From NCBI GenBank assembly GCA_035519135.1, contig DATIWX010000096.1, positions 1 to 11,122 of the forward strand: a DNA stretch of 11,122 nucleotides, written 5' to 3'. The translations under genes were made by a program, and so were the position numbers. This DNA is from VBDM01 sp035519135. GTDB taxonomy: Bacteria > Pseudomonadota > Gammaproteobacteria > Burkholderiales > SG8-39. Numbering within the stretch: the first letter of the stretch is position 1; each line of letters starts with the position of its first letter. Shown here piece by piece: positions 1 through 6,129 of the stretch. The notes under the pieces were generated by a model. That model had not been told where the DNA came from. It saw only the letters and a program-made list of their open reading frames with translations, and searched no databases.

Positions 1-725
1 TGACCGAGCCCAAGACAAGAATCCTGGTGGTGGACGACGATCTGCGGCTGCGCGACCTGCTGCAGCGCTACCTCAGCGAGCAGGGCTTCGCCGTGCACAC
101 CGTTTCGGACGCGGCCGGGATGGACAAGCACCTCGGACGCGAGCGCGTCGACCTGCTGGTGCTCGACCTGATGCTGCCGGGCGAGGATGGGCTGTCGATC
201 TGCCGGCGGCTGCGCGGCGGCAAGAACTCGGTGCCCATCATCATGCTCACCGCCAAGGGCGAGGACGTCGACCGCATCGTCGGCCTGGAGATGGGCGCCG
301 ACGACTACCTGCCCAAGCCCTTCAACCCGCGCGAGCTGGTTGCGCGCATCAACGCCGTGCTGCGCCGGCGCGCGGCGCCGCTACCCCCGGGTGCGCCGGC
401 AGTCGCGCCCGAGAAGGTCAGCTTCGGGAGCATGACGGTGAATCTCGCCACGCGCACGCTCGAGCGGGACGGCCAGTCGATCTCGCTCACCACGGGAGAG
501 TTCGCCCTGCTCAAGGTGCTGGTGACGAACCCGAGAACGCCGCTGTCGCGCGACAAGCTGATGGAGCTCGCGCGCGGCCGCGAGTACGAGGTGTTCGACC
601 GCTCGATCGACGTTCAGGTGTCGCGCCTGCGCAAGCTGGTGGAGAAGGACCCGGGGCATCCCGCCTACATCCAGACCGTGTGGGGATTCGGCTACGTGTT
701 CGTGCCGGACGGCGCGCCTCAATGA
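1..725 (+). CDS. ompR: OmpR-type two-component response regulator (5' end cut by one base)
   Basis: DNA-binding response regulator, phosphorylated by the kinase encoded next. The window begins with TG, so the natural ATG would lie one base outside. Reading from there gives MTEPKTRIL and then the VVDDD acidic patch; a later GTG start at 27 would delete the first beta strand and is unlikely. Full length would be 241 residues, close to the 239 of E. coli OmpR. Receiver domain: about residues 7-120, acidic pocket D12-D14, phosphoacceptor D56 in VLDLMLP, T84 in MLTAKG and K106 in LPKPF. The C-terminal winged helix (about 138-235) ends in the usual VWGFGYVF hairpin, with recognition-helix sequence SIDVQVSRLRKLVE. 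The stop overlaps the kinase start as ATGA, so the two are probably translationally coupled. The family is clear. The orthology to OmpR itself rests on resemblance of both partners to OmpR/EnvZ; the regulon is unknown. Confidence 0.93.
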   Translation, partial: TEPKTRILVVDDDLRLRDLLQRYLSEQGFAVHTVSDAAGMDKHLGRERVDLLVLDLMLPGEDGLSICRRLRGGKNSVPIIMLTAKGEDVDRIVGLEMGADDYLPKPFNPRELVARINAVLRRRAAPLPPGAPAVAPEKVSFGSMTVNLATRTLERDGQSISLTTGEFALLKVLVTNPRTPLSRDKLMELARGREYEVFDRSIDVQVSRLRKLVEKDPGHPAYIQTVWGFGYVFVPDGAPQ

Positions 726-2020
726 GGTTGTGGCCGCGGTCGCTGCTCTGGCGCACTTTTTTCCTGCTCGCGGCCTTGGTGCTCGCGACGACAGTCGCCT
801 GGTTCGAGATCTTCCGCGCCTACGAGATCGAGCCGCGCGCGCGCCAGATCTCGCAGAACCTCGTCAGCATCGTCAACATCACCCGCACCGCGCTCGTCAA
901 CTCGCAGCCCGAGCTGCGGCGCGAGCTGCTCTCCGAGCTCGCCGAGAGCGAGGGCATCCAGGTGTATACAGCCGAGCCGGGCGAGCGCATCGTCGTCGCC
1001 GCCGACCGGCCCGTCCTTCGCCTGGTCGATGAGCTGCTCCGCCGCCAGCTCGGCGAGGAAACGCGCTTTGCCGTCGAGCGCGAGGGCAAGCCCGGCCTGT
1101 GGGTGAGCTTCTTCATCGACGACGACGAATACTGGGTGCGCATTCCGCGGGAGCGCATCGAGCGGCAGATCGCGCTGCGCTGGCTCGGCTGGGGCGCGCT
1201 CGCCCTGGCGCTGTCGCTGCTCGCCGCCTATCTGATGGTTTCGCGCCTCAACCGCCCTTTGCGCGCGCTCGCCCGGGCGGCGGGCGCCATCGGCAAGGGC
1301 AAGACGCCCGATCCGATCGCCGAATCCGGCCCCGAGGAGATCCGCACGCTCGCGCACGCCTTCAACCAGATGTCGCAGGACCTCGCGCGGCTGGACGCCG
1401 ACCGCGCGCTGATCCTCGCCGGCGTATCTCACGACCTGCGCACGCCCCTTTCGCGGCTGCGGCTCGGCCTGGAGATGAGCGGCGCCGACCCTCAGCTCCG
1501 GGACGGGATGACGGCGGACATCGAGGAGATGGACCGCATCGTCAACCAGTTTCTCGATTTCGCCAGGACCGACGGCGGCGAGGCGCTGCAGAGCACCGAC
1601 CTCGGCGCCATCGCCTCCGACGTCGCCGAGCATTACCGCCGGCACGGCCACGCCGTGGCGACGGATCTGGCGAAGGTGCCCGAGCTGCCCCTGCAGAGGA
1701 TGGCGATGCGGCGAGTGGTGCTGAACCTCGTCGACAACGCCCTGCGCTACGGGGATGGGGAGGTCGGTATCGCGGTGCGGGCCGAGGGACCCAGCGTCGT
1801 CCTCGAAGTGGCGGATCGCGGCCCCGGCATCCCCGCCTCCGAAGTCGAGCGCCTGAAGCGCCCTTTCACGCGACTCGAGGTTGCGCGCAGCGACAAGGGC
1901 GGGGCCGGCCTCGGCCTGGCGATCGTCGAGCGCGTGGTACGCGCGCATCGCGGCACGCTCCAGCTCCTGCCCCGCCGGGGGGGCGGTCTGATCGTGGAGA
2001 TCCGGCTTCCCCTCGCCTGA
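722..2020 (+). CDS. envZ: EnvZ-type sensor histidine kinase
   Basis: Inner-membrane sensor kinase, 432 residues, partner of the upstream OmpR-type regulator. The ATG at 722 overlaps the regulator stop (ATGA); a longer frame from 680 exists but would sit wholly within the regulator gene and adds a non-conserved tail. Architecture: TM1 about residues 9-31; a periplasmic segment of roughly 120 residues; TM2 about 153-173; HAMP about 174-226; HisKA with H237 in VSHDLRTPLSRLRL, almost the EnvZ H-box; HATPase_c with N box N335-N339 (NLVDN), G1 box DRGPGI at 365-370, F box RPFTR at 380-384 and G2 box GGAGLGLAIV at 393-402. All catalytic motifs are intact. An osmotic or envelope-stress input is inferred from EnvZ; the true stimulus is not shown by the sequence. 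Confidence 0.93.
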   Translation: MRLWPRSLLWRTFFLLAALVLATTVAWFEIFRAYEIEPRARQISQNLVSIVNITRTALVNSQPELRRELLSELAESEGIQVYTAEPGERIVVAADRPVLRLVDELLRRQLGEETRFAVEREGKPGLWVSFFIDDDEYWVRIPRERIERQIALRWLGWGALALALSLLAAYLMVSRLNRPLRALARAAGAIGKGKTPDPIAESGPEEIRTLAHAFNQMSQDLARLDADRALILAGVSHDLRTPLSRLRLGLEMSGADPQLRDGMTADIEEMDRIVNQFLDFARTDGGEALQSTDLGAIASDVAEHYRRHGHAVATDLAKVPELPLQRMAMRRVVLNLVDNALRYGDGEVGIAVRAEGPSVVLEVADRGPGIPASEVERLKRPFTRLEVARSDKGGAGLGLAIVERVVRAHRGTLQLLPRRGGGLIVEIRLPLA

Positions 2021-2028
2021 AACATCGC

Positions 2029-2050
2029 GGCTGACGCCCCTGCGTCGGTC
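2029..2050 (+). terminator. Hairpin just after the kinase gene, possible weak terminator
   Basis: GACGC, loop CCCT, GCGTC (2033-2046) forms a perfect 5-bp stem, extendable to 9 bp (2029-2050) if G-U pairs are allowed. It starts 8 bases after the kinase stop codon. No run of T follows, so it is not a canonical intrinsic terminator. It could still stabilise the 3' end or help Rho-dependent termination. Confidence 0.35.
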
Positions 2051-2055
2051 TCGGG

Positions 2056-2098
2056 TACACTTAGCATTAATAGTCTCAGCTATACTTCGCATTTATAA
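2056..2098 (+). repeat. Imperfect direct repeat in AT-rich promoter region
   Basis: TACACTTAGCATTAATAG (2056-2073) and TATACTTCGCATTTATAA (2081-2098) match at 14 of 18 positions and are spaced exactly 25 bp start to start. The stretch is strikingly AT-rich against the surrounding GC-rich DNA and ends right at the Shine-Dalgarno sequence of the Bug gene. It may be a paired regulator-binding site or duplicated promoter elements; no known operator is recognised. Confidence 0.5.
2081..2086 (+). promoter_or_regulatory. Candidate -10 element for the Bug-family gene
   Basis: TATACT differs from the sigma-70 consensus TATAAT at one base and would place the transcript start about 20 bases before the ATG at 2112. 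No good -35 hexamer lies 16-18 bp upstream, so an activator-dependent promoter or a different -10 (TATAAG at 2094-2099) are alternatives. Confidence 0.35.
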
Positions 2099-2111
2099 GA
2101 GGTATTCAACC

Positions 2112-3053
2112 ATGAGGAGACTGCTCGGCGCTCTGTGCCTGATCGTCGCGCCCGCGGCGTTCGCGCAAGGCTGTCCAGAAAAGAACCTGCTCTACTGGCA
2201 GGCTTTCCCCGCGGGAGGCGAGTCCGACATCTCCGCGAGGCATCAGCAGCTGGTGCTGAAGAAGAAGTGCCCGTCGATCGAGACCATCATCCAGTACAAG
2301 CCGGGTGTGGGCGGGGCGGTGATGTGGAACCAGCTGAACTCGCTCCCGGGTGACGGCCTGAACGTCGTCGGCATCAACCTGCCGCACATCGTGCTCGCGC
2401 CCTTCGAGGGCCAGGTGCAGTACAAAACCGAGGACATCACGCCGGCGTACTGGTTTCACTACACCCCGGACGCGCTGGTAGTGAGCGAATCCAGCCCGTT
2501 CAAGTCTTTCCAGGATTTCATCAAGGCGGCGAAGGCGGAGCCGGGCAAGCTGACGCTCGGTGGCTCCGGCCTCAACTCGGCCAACCACGCCGCGCACGAG
2601 CGCCTCGACGACGCCTTCGGCATCAAGACGACCTACGTGCCGTACAAGGGGACGGGCGACATGACCCCCGCGGTGCTCGGCGGGCACGTGAACGGCGCGA
2701 TGGCCTACACCGCCCTCGCGATCAACAACAAAGGCAAGATGCGCGCACTCGCGGTTGCGATGGACAAGCGCCACCCCTTGCTGCCCGACACACCCACCTT
2801 CAGGGAGCTGGGCGTCGACTGGGTCGACGGCGCCTTCCGCGGCATCGGCATGCCGAAATCCACGCCTCCGGCGCTGCGCAAGCGCATGTCCGACCTGTGG
2901 GCCGCGCTGAACAACGATCCCGAAATGAAGGAGCTCGCCGCCAAGAGCGGATTCGAGCTGGTGAACGTGGGCGTCGATCAGATGGACGCCTTCATGAAGG
3001 AGCGCATCAAGGTCTATACCGGGGTGGCCAAGCGCATGGGACTCGCGAAGTGA
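2112..3053 (+). CDS. Bug/TctC-family periplasmic solute-binding protein
   Basis: Secreted binding protein of the tripartite tricarboxylate transporter receptor family, 313 residues, the usual length. The ATG follows an AAGAGG ribosome-binding site (2097-2102) at good spacing. A Sec signal peptide occupies residues 1-18, with likely cleavage at AFA|QG. Family landmarks: AFPAGGESD (31-39), corresponding to the usual PFPPGGSTD ligand loop; KPGVGGAV (63-70); a VPYKGTGDMTPAVLGGHV block (176-193); and the late PTFRELGVDW segment (228-237). The N-terminal third departs from typical members, and the mature protein has exactly two cysteines in this region (C21, C53), which could form a disulfide. No TctA or TctB membrane subunits lie nearby, as is common for Bug proteins. 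The ligand, probably a carboxylate or small organic acid by family analogy, cannot be read from sequence. Confidence 0.88.
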   Translation: MRRLLGALCLIVAPAAFAQGCPEKNLLYWQAFPAGGESDISARHQQLVLKKKCPSIETIIQYKPGVGGAVMWNQLNSLPGDGLNVVGINLPHIVLAPFEGQVQYKTEDITPAYWFHYTPDALVVSESSPFKSFQDFIKAAKAEPGKLTLGGSGLNSANHAAHERLDDAFGIKTTYVPYKGTGDMTPAVLGGHVNGAMAYTALAINNKGKMRALAVAMDKRHPLLPDTPTFRELGVDWVDGAFRGIGMPKSTPPALRKRMSDLWAALNNDPEMKELAAKSGFELVNVGVDQMDAFMKERIKVYTGVAKRMGLAK

Positions 3054-3141
3054 CGGTCATCTTGTGCCAGAATGTGGCGCTCGCCGCTTCCTCGGAACGG
3101 CCAAAAGAACACGTGGAAAGAAGCGCCTAGGGAGAACCCGC

Positions 3142-4317
3142 ATGAACCGCTTGCGCGCATCCCTGCTGCACGGAAGCATCGTCGCGCTCGCCGCTGCGTG
3201 CGGACTGGATGCGCAGGCCCAGGTCGCCGGCCCTCCCCCCGGAAAGGCCCTGGTCGTCCTGTACCGCAGCGACAAGCAGCCGGTCGCCGCAAGGGTGCCG
3301 GTCATCGCCAACGCCGACCGCCTCGGCGACCTGGGAAATGGCGAGTTCATCAACGCCGTGGTCAATCCCGGCCGGACCTTCCTTCGGGTCGGCGACCGGA
3401 TCCTGACCACGCTGGCGATCCAGACCAACGCCAATCGTACTTCCTACGTGCTGATCGAGGCCGTCCCCGGCCTCACCCCGGTGCGGGTCGAAATGCGCGA
3501 AACCAATGAAGCCGCTGCTCGCCGCGTCCTCGCGCAAAGCCGCCCCGCGGCCGTGGGCGCGGCCGCGCCGCCGCGGGCGCCGGCGGCAGCGGCCCCGGCG
3601 CCCCGCGCACCTGCGCCCGCCGCTCCTCTCGCAGCTGCACCGGCGGCTGCAGCGGCCCGTCCCGCGGCTCCGGCCGCGCCCGCCGCGGCGCCTCCGCCGC
3701 CTCGACCGGCGCCAGCGGCCCCGCAGCCGCAGGCCCGCCCGCCGCTCGTCCGGGAACCGGTGGCGGCCGAAGAAGAGGAGGATGAGGCCGAAGCCGAACG
3801 GCAGAAGTGGCGGATCGCAGTCATCGCCAAGACCGGCGTCTTCAAGCTTGCCACCACGAGTCAGACGCTCGGGGGACAGGCCAGCAGCTACGACAAGAAC
3901 TCCAAGCCGGTGGCCGGCTTCGAGGCGGAGTTCCGCCACGCGGAGGGCTTTGCCATCGGCGCCGAGGTGTTCTACTACAAGAACGACATGACCGCGCCCG
4001 GCACGACCTTTACGGGACAGCAGACGGTTGTCTCGACGACGCTGAACGGGAAATACTACTTGGGGGGAGATTCGGGCGCTTTCCACCCCTTCGTCGGCGT
4101 CGGGGTCGGTTTCGCCGGCACGAAATTCGGCGGCGACATCCAGGGAAAATCGAGCGGCCCCTCGTTCCAGGGCATGCTGGGCGTGGACCTGCGCTTCAGC
4201 AGCGTCGGGCTCTACCTGGAATACAAGTACCTCAGCTCCACCACCTCCGACAGCGCGAACCAGAAAGTAAAGGTCGGCGGCTCGGGCGTCCTCGCCGGCG
4301 TCAGCTTCCAGTTCTGA
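3142..4317 (+). CDS. Exported protein: DUF2846-like domain, Ala/Pro linker, outer-membrane beta-barrel
   Basis: 391-residue protein; no characterised gene recognised. The ATG at 3142 is chosen because it follows AGGGAG (3129-3134) by 7 bases and opens a signal peptide (residues 1-27, likely cleavage AQA|QV); the frame is open upstream to 3064 but that part is basic and not signal-like. Residues 33-133 (GKALVVLYRSDK..., then NPGRTFLRVGD, SYVLIEAVPG) resemble DUF2846-type small envelope domains. Residues 134-204 are almost entirely Ala and Pro with scattered Arg, followed by an acidic cluster (EEEEDEAEAE, 210-219). Residues 222-391 show alternating hydrophobic strands with Gly/Tyr/Phe-rich turns and end in GVSFQF, the C-terminal Phe signature of Bam-assembled outer-membrane barrels; the size suits about eight strands. 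By inference, the linker could hold the N-terminal domain away from the membrane in the periplasm. The domain assignments are by eye. Confidence 0.8.
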   Translation: MNRLRASLLHGSIVALAAACGLDAQAQVAGPPPGKALVVLYRSDKQPVAARVPVIANADRLGDLGNGEFINAVVNPGRTFLRVGDRILTTLAIQTNANRTSYVLIEAVPGLTPVRVEMRETNEAAARRVLAQSRPAAVGAAAPPRAPAAAAPAPRAPAPAAPLAAAPAAAAARPAAPAAPAAAPPPPRPAPAAPQPQARPPLVREPVAAEEEEDEAEAERQKWRIAVIAKTGVFKLATTSQTLGGQASSYDKNSKPVAGFEAEFRHAEGFAIGAEVFYYKNDMTAPGTTFTGQQTVVSTTLNGKYYLGGDSGAFHPFVGVGVGFAGTKFGGDIQGKSSGPSFQGMLGVDLRFSSVGLYLEYKYLSSTTSDSANQKVKVGGSGVLAGVSFQF

Positions 4318-4319
4318 GC

Positions 4320-4342
4320 AAGGCGGTCTAGGGCGCCGCCTT
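4320..4342. terminator. Hairpin spanning a convergent gene junction
   Basis: AAGGCGG (4320-4326) and CCGCCTT (4336-4342) are perfect 7-bp inverted arms around a 9-base loop. The hairpin lies across the 10-bp gap between the barrel-protein stop and the thpR stop, which falls in the loop, so it would form in both transcripts. Only two Ts follow on each strand, so bidirectional intrinsic termination is possible but weak. Confidence 0.4.
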
Positions 4343-4843
4343 CCACGAGTTCACGATCTCGTAGTCGCCGCCGGCAGGCTGCAGCTGCGACCGCAGCAGG
4401 GCAAAACCCGCGACTTCCCACGCAATCGGTTCGAGCGCCGGCATCGCACGCGGCTTGCGCGCATCGCGCAGCAGCGTCACGTGCGCGGCGAACGGCTTGG
4501 GATCGAAGCCGATGCGCGAGCGCGCCAGGGCGCCGCGCAACCCGCTCACCAGCTCCTCGAGCTCGGGCGGCGGTGCCGAAGCCCCCGCCCAGACGATGCG
4601 GTTGTGCTTCCAGTAGCCCGGCTGATCGAGCACCAGCGACATGGCGCGCGGCGTCACCTCGCTCCCCGCGCGCTCGACTTCCGCGATGCGCTCCTCGTCG
4701 ACGCTGCCCACAAAGGCGAGCGTCATGTGGAGCCTTCGCGCCGGCACCGGGCGCCCGCCGCAGGGGGCACGCAGCTCGCGAGCGCACCTCGCCAGCCGGG
4801 CGCGCACCGCCTCGCCCGGCCACAGCGCGAAGAACAGCCGCAC
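4328..4843 (-). CDS. thpR: RNA 2',3'-cyclic phosphodiesterase (2H family, LigT-like)
   Basis: 171-residue 2H phosphoesterase. Members hydrolyse RNA 2',3'-cyclic phosphate ends to 2'-phosphates and can reversibly join tRNA halves in vitro. Both catalytic HxT motifs are present: HMT at 39-41 (HMTLAF) and HVT at 121-123 (HVTLLR), with the family-typical opening RLFFALWPGE and a hydrophobic segment around VLDQPGYWKHNRIVWAG. The start is GTG at 4843-4841, directly abutting the ispF stop codon (TAAGTG), which makes this the last gene of the ispD-ispF-thpR transcript. Length is close to the E. coli protein. Its physiological substrate is not settled for the family, and the link to isoprenoid genes may be only shared transcription. 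Confidence 0.92.
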   Translation of the reverse strand: MRLFFALWPGEAVRARLARCARELRAPCGGRPVPARRLHMTLAFVGSVDEERIAEVERAGSEVTPRAMSLVLDQPGYWKHNRIVWAGASAPPPELEELVSGLRGALARSRIGFDPKPFAAHVTLLRDARKPRAMPALEPIAWEVAGFALLRSQLQPAGGDYEIVNSWKAAP

Positions 4844-5311
4844 TTATTCGAGCAGCGCGATGGCCTCGGCGGCGATGCCCTCGCCGCGGCCGATCGCGCC
4901 CAGCTGTTCGGCGGTCTTCGCCTTGACGTTGACCTGGCCGGGACGGATTCCGAGATCGGAGGAAAGATTGCCGACCATCGCGGGAATGTGCGGCGCCATC
5001 CTCGGCGCTTCGGCGAGCAGGGTGGCATCCAGGTTGGCGATCGAAAACCCGGCGTCGCGGATCTTCTTCCCGACTTCGCGAAGCAGCACGCGGCTGTCGG
5101 CGTCCCGGTAGCGGGGATCGGTGTCCGGGAAATGCCGCCCGATGTCGCCGAGCGCGGCTGCGCCCAGCAGCGCGTCGCACACCGCGTGGATCAGCACGTC
5201 GGCGTCGGAATGCCCGGCCAGGCCCTTTTCGAAGGGAATCGTGACCCCGCCGACGACGAGCTTTCGCCCGCTGACGAGAGCGTGCACGTCGAAGCCCTGC
5301 CCGATTCTCAC
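4844..5311 (-). CDS. ispF: 2-C-methyl-D-erythritol 2,4-cyclodiphosphate synthase
   Basis: Fifth enzyme of the MEP isoprenoid pathway. It cyclises CDP-methylerythritol 2-phosphate to MEcPP with release of CMP and normally forms a homotrimer. The start is GTG at 5311-5309, overlapping the ispD stop as GTGA; the longer open frame upstream overlaps ispD and lacks conservation. This gives 155 residues (E. coli 159) opening with RIGQGFDVHAL. Zinc ligands D8, H10 and H42 are present, as are GHSDADVLIHA (33-43), the FPDTDP loop (61-66) and the KAKTAE segment around T133 that contacts the cytidine nucleotide. No active-site residue appears to be missing. It is the middle gene of a coupled operon. Confidence 0.96.
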   Translation of the reverse strand: MRIGQGFDVHALVSGRKLVVGGVTIPFEKGLAGHSDADVLIHAVCDALLGAAALGDIGRHFPDTDPRYRDADSRVLLREVGKKIRDAGFSIANLDATLLAEAPRMAPHIPAMVGNLSSDLGIRPGQVNVKAKTAEQLGAIGRGEGIAAEAIALLE

Positions 5312-5997
5312 CGATCGCCCTCCAGCAATCTCTCGGCGATTTCCATATCCGCCGGAAAAGTGACCTTCAGGTTCTTGGTGCTGCCTTCGACCAGCTTCGG
5401 TCTGTAGCCCAGCGCCTCGACTGCGCCGGCTTCGTCGGTGACGTGCTCGATCTGCCGCAATGCACGCAGCAGCATGTCGTGGCGGAACATCTGCGGCGTC
5501 TGCGCCTGCCACAGGTGGTCGCGGGGCTCGGTCCGCACGATGCGCCCTTCCTCGTCGGCGCGCTTGACGGTATCGGAGACGGGGACGGCGAGTATCCCGC
5601 CGACCGCGTCTTCCCGTGCCTCCCGGATCAGCCGGAGCAACTCGGTCCTTCCGAGACAGGGCCGCGCGGCGTCATGCACCAGCATCCAGTCGTTAGGCTC
5701 GACCGCGCTCGCCGCGGCCACGAGGCCGTTCAGCACGCTGTCGCGCCGGCTCGCGCCGCCGCAGTAGAGTGGCGCGAGCCGCCCCCCGAACACGCTCCAG
5801 TCGTGATTGCGAAACTCCCTATCGGCCGGCGCGAGGACCACGAATACCATCTCGACTTCGGGGACCGCGAGCAGGCGCTCGACCGAGTGGTAGAGCATCG
5901 GTTTCCCGCGCAGGGCGGAATACTGCTTCGGCCCGGCGACACCGAAACGGGATCCCGAGCCCGCCGCTGCAACGAGGCCGAAAAAACGCGCAGTCAT
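5308..5997 (-). CDS. ispD: 2-C-methyl-D-erythritol 4-phosphate cytidylyltransferase
   Basis: Third enzyme of the MEP pathway. It transfers CMP from CTP to methylerythritol 4-phosphate in the cytoplasm. The 229-residue length is standard (E. coli 236). Motifs: the nucleotide-binding AAAGSGSRFG loop (10-19) with PKQY at 23-26, VHDAARP (107-113), VSDTVKR (140-146), TPQMF (167-171), TDEAGAVE (187-194) and the C-terminal VEGSTKNLKVTFPADMEIAE block. The ATG at 5997 is preceded by only a weak GAG ribosome site. It is the first gene of the ispD-ispF-thpR operon, divergent from mfd with a 128-bp shared upstream region. A TATAAT on the minus strand (6044-6039) is the likely promoter element. Confidence 0.96.
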   Translation of the reverse strand: MTARFFGLVAAAGSGSRFGVAGPKQYSALRGKPMLYHSVERLLAVPEVEMVFVVLAPADREFRNHDWSVFGGRLAPLYCGGASRRDSVLNGLVAAASAVEPNDWMLVHDAARPCLGRTELLRLIREAREDAVGGILAVPVSDTVKRADEEGRIVRTEPRDHLWQAQTPQMFRHDMLLRALRQIEHVTDEAGAVEALGYRPKLVEGSTKNLKVTFPADMEIAERLLEGDR

Positions 5998-6008
5998 CGA
6001 TCAACTCA

Positions 6009-6040
6009 TTGAATTCGGCTGGGATTCGACACGATATAAT
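6009..6040 (+). promoter_or_regulatory. Candidate promoter for mfd
   Basis: A perfect TATAAT (6035-6040) is preceded by TTGAAT (6009-6014). The 20-bp spacer is longer than the preferred 17, so the -35 is weak and the promoter may be carried mainly by its -10. The predicted transcript start is near 6047, leaving an untranslated leader of about 80 bases before the mfd ATG. Confidence 0.5.
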
Positions 6041-6058
6041 TATAACTGTGTCCCGAAT
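6024..6058. promoter_or_regulatory. Imperfect dyad with shared -10 palindrome between ispD and mfd
   Basis: TATAATTATA (6035-6044) is a perfect palindrome, so a consensus -10 TATAAT is present on both strands (6035-6040 plus, 6044-6039 minus). It is flanked by further inverted arms: ACAC/GTGT (6029-6032, 6048-6051) and ATTCG/CGAAT (6024-6028, 6054-6058), with small offsets. Farther out, GAATTCGG (6011-6018) and CCGAATTC (6053-6060) are also inverted copies. The layout suits two overlapping divergent promoters, possibly with an operator. No -35 hexamer stands out on the minus strand. Confidence 0.5.
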
Positions 6059-6068
6059 TCGAAACGGA

Positions 6069-6086
6069 CGCATCGCAAGCGATGCG
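6069..6086 (+). other. Perfect hairpin in the mfd leader
   Basis: CGCATCGC, AA, GCGATGCG is an uninterrupted 8-bp inverted repeat; in RNA the inner pair would open, giving a 7-bp stem with loop CAAG. It lies about 40 bases before the mfd ATG, with no T-run after it, so it is not a terminator. It encloses the ATG of the small upstream ORF described separately. Confidence 0.5.
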
Positions 6087-6129
6087 CCGCTCAATTCGGG
6101 TTTCGCTATTTCTGCCACTCAAACGATGA
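6082..6129 (+). CDS. Possible 15-residue leader ORF overlapping the mfd start
   Basis: ATG at 6082 reads MRRSIRVSLFLPLKR and stops at TGA 6127-6129, which overlaps the mfd ATG (6126-6128) as ATGA. The product is short and basic with a hydrophobic centre. Since mfd has no visible Shine-Dalgarno sequence of its own, reinitiation from this ORF could be how mfd is translated. Against this, the leader ATG also lacks a clear ribosome site, and an ATGA of this kind can occur by chance. Hypothetical. Confidence 0.25.
   Translation: MRRSIRVSLFLPLKR

Noticed and set aside
719..2092. Antisense open frame of 457 codons opposite the kinase gene
   Set aside because: Same GC-rich shadow effect; composition is not protein-like and the sense gene accounts for the region.
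3184..3201. Possible lipoprotein signal (LAAAC) in the barrel protein
   Set aside because: The -3 position is Ala rather than Leu or similar, and a better signal peptidase I site (AQA|QV) follows.
3127..4086. Antisense frame of 319 codons with Arg/Gly-rich runs opposite the barrel protein
   Set aside because: The runs are the complement of the Ala/Pro linker codons; there is no start-site support.
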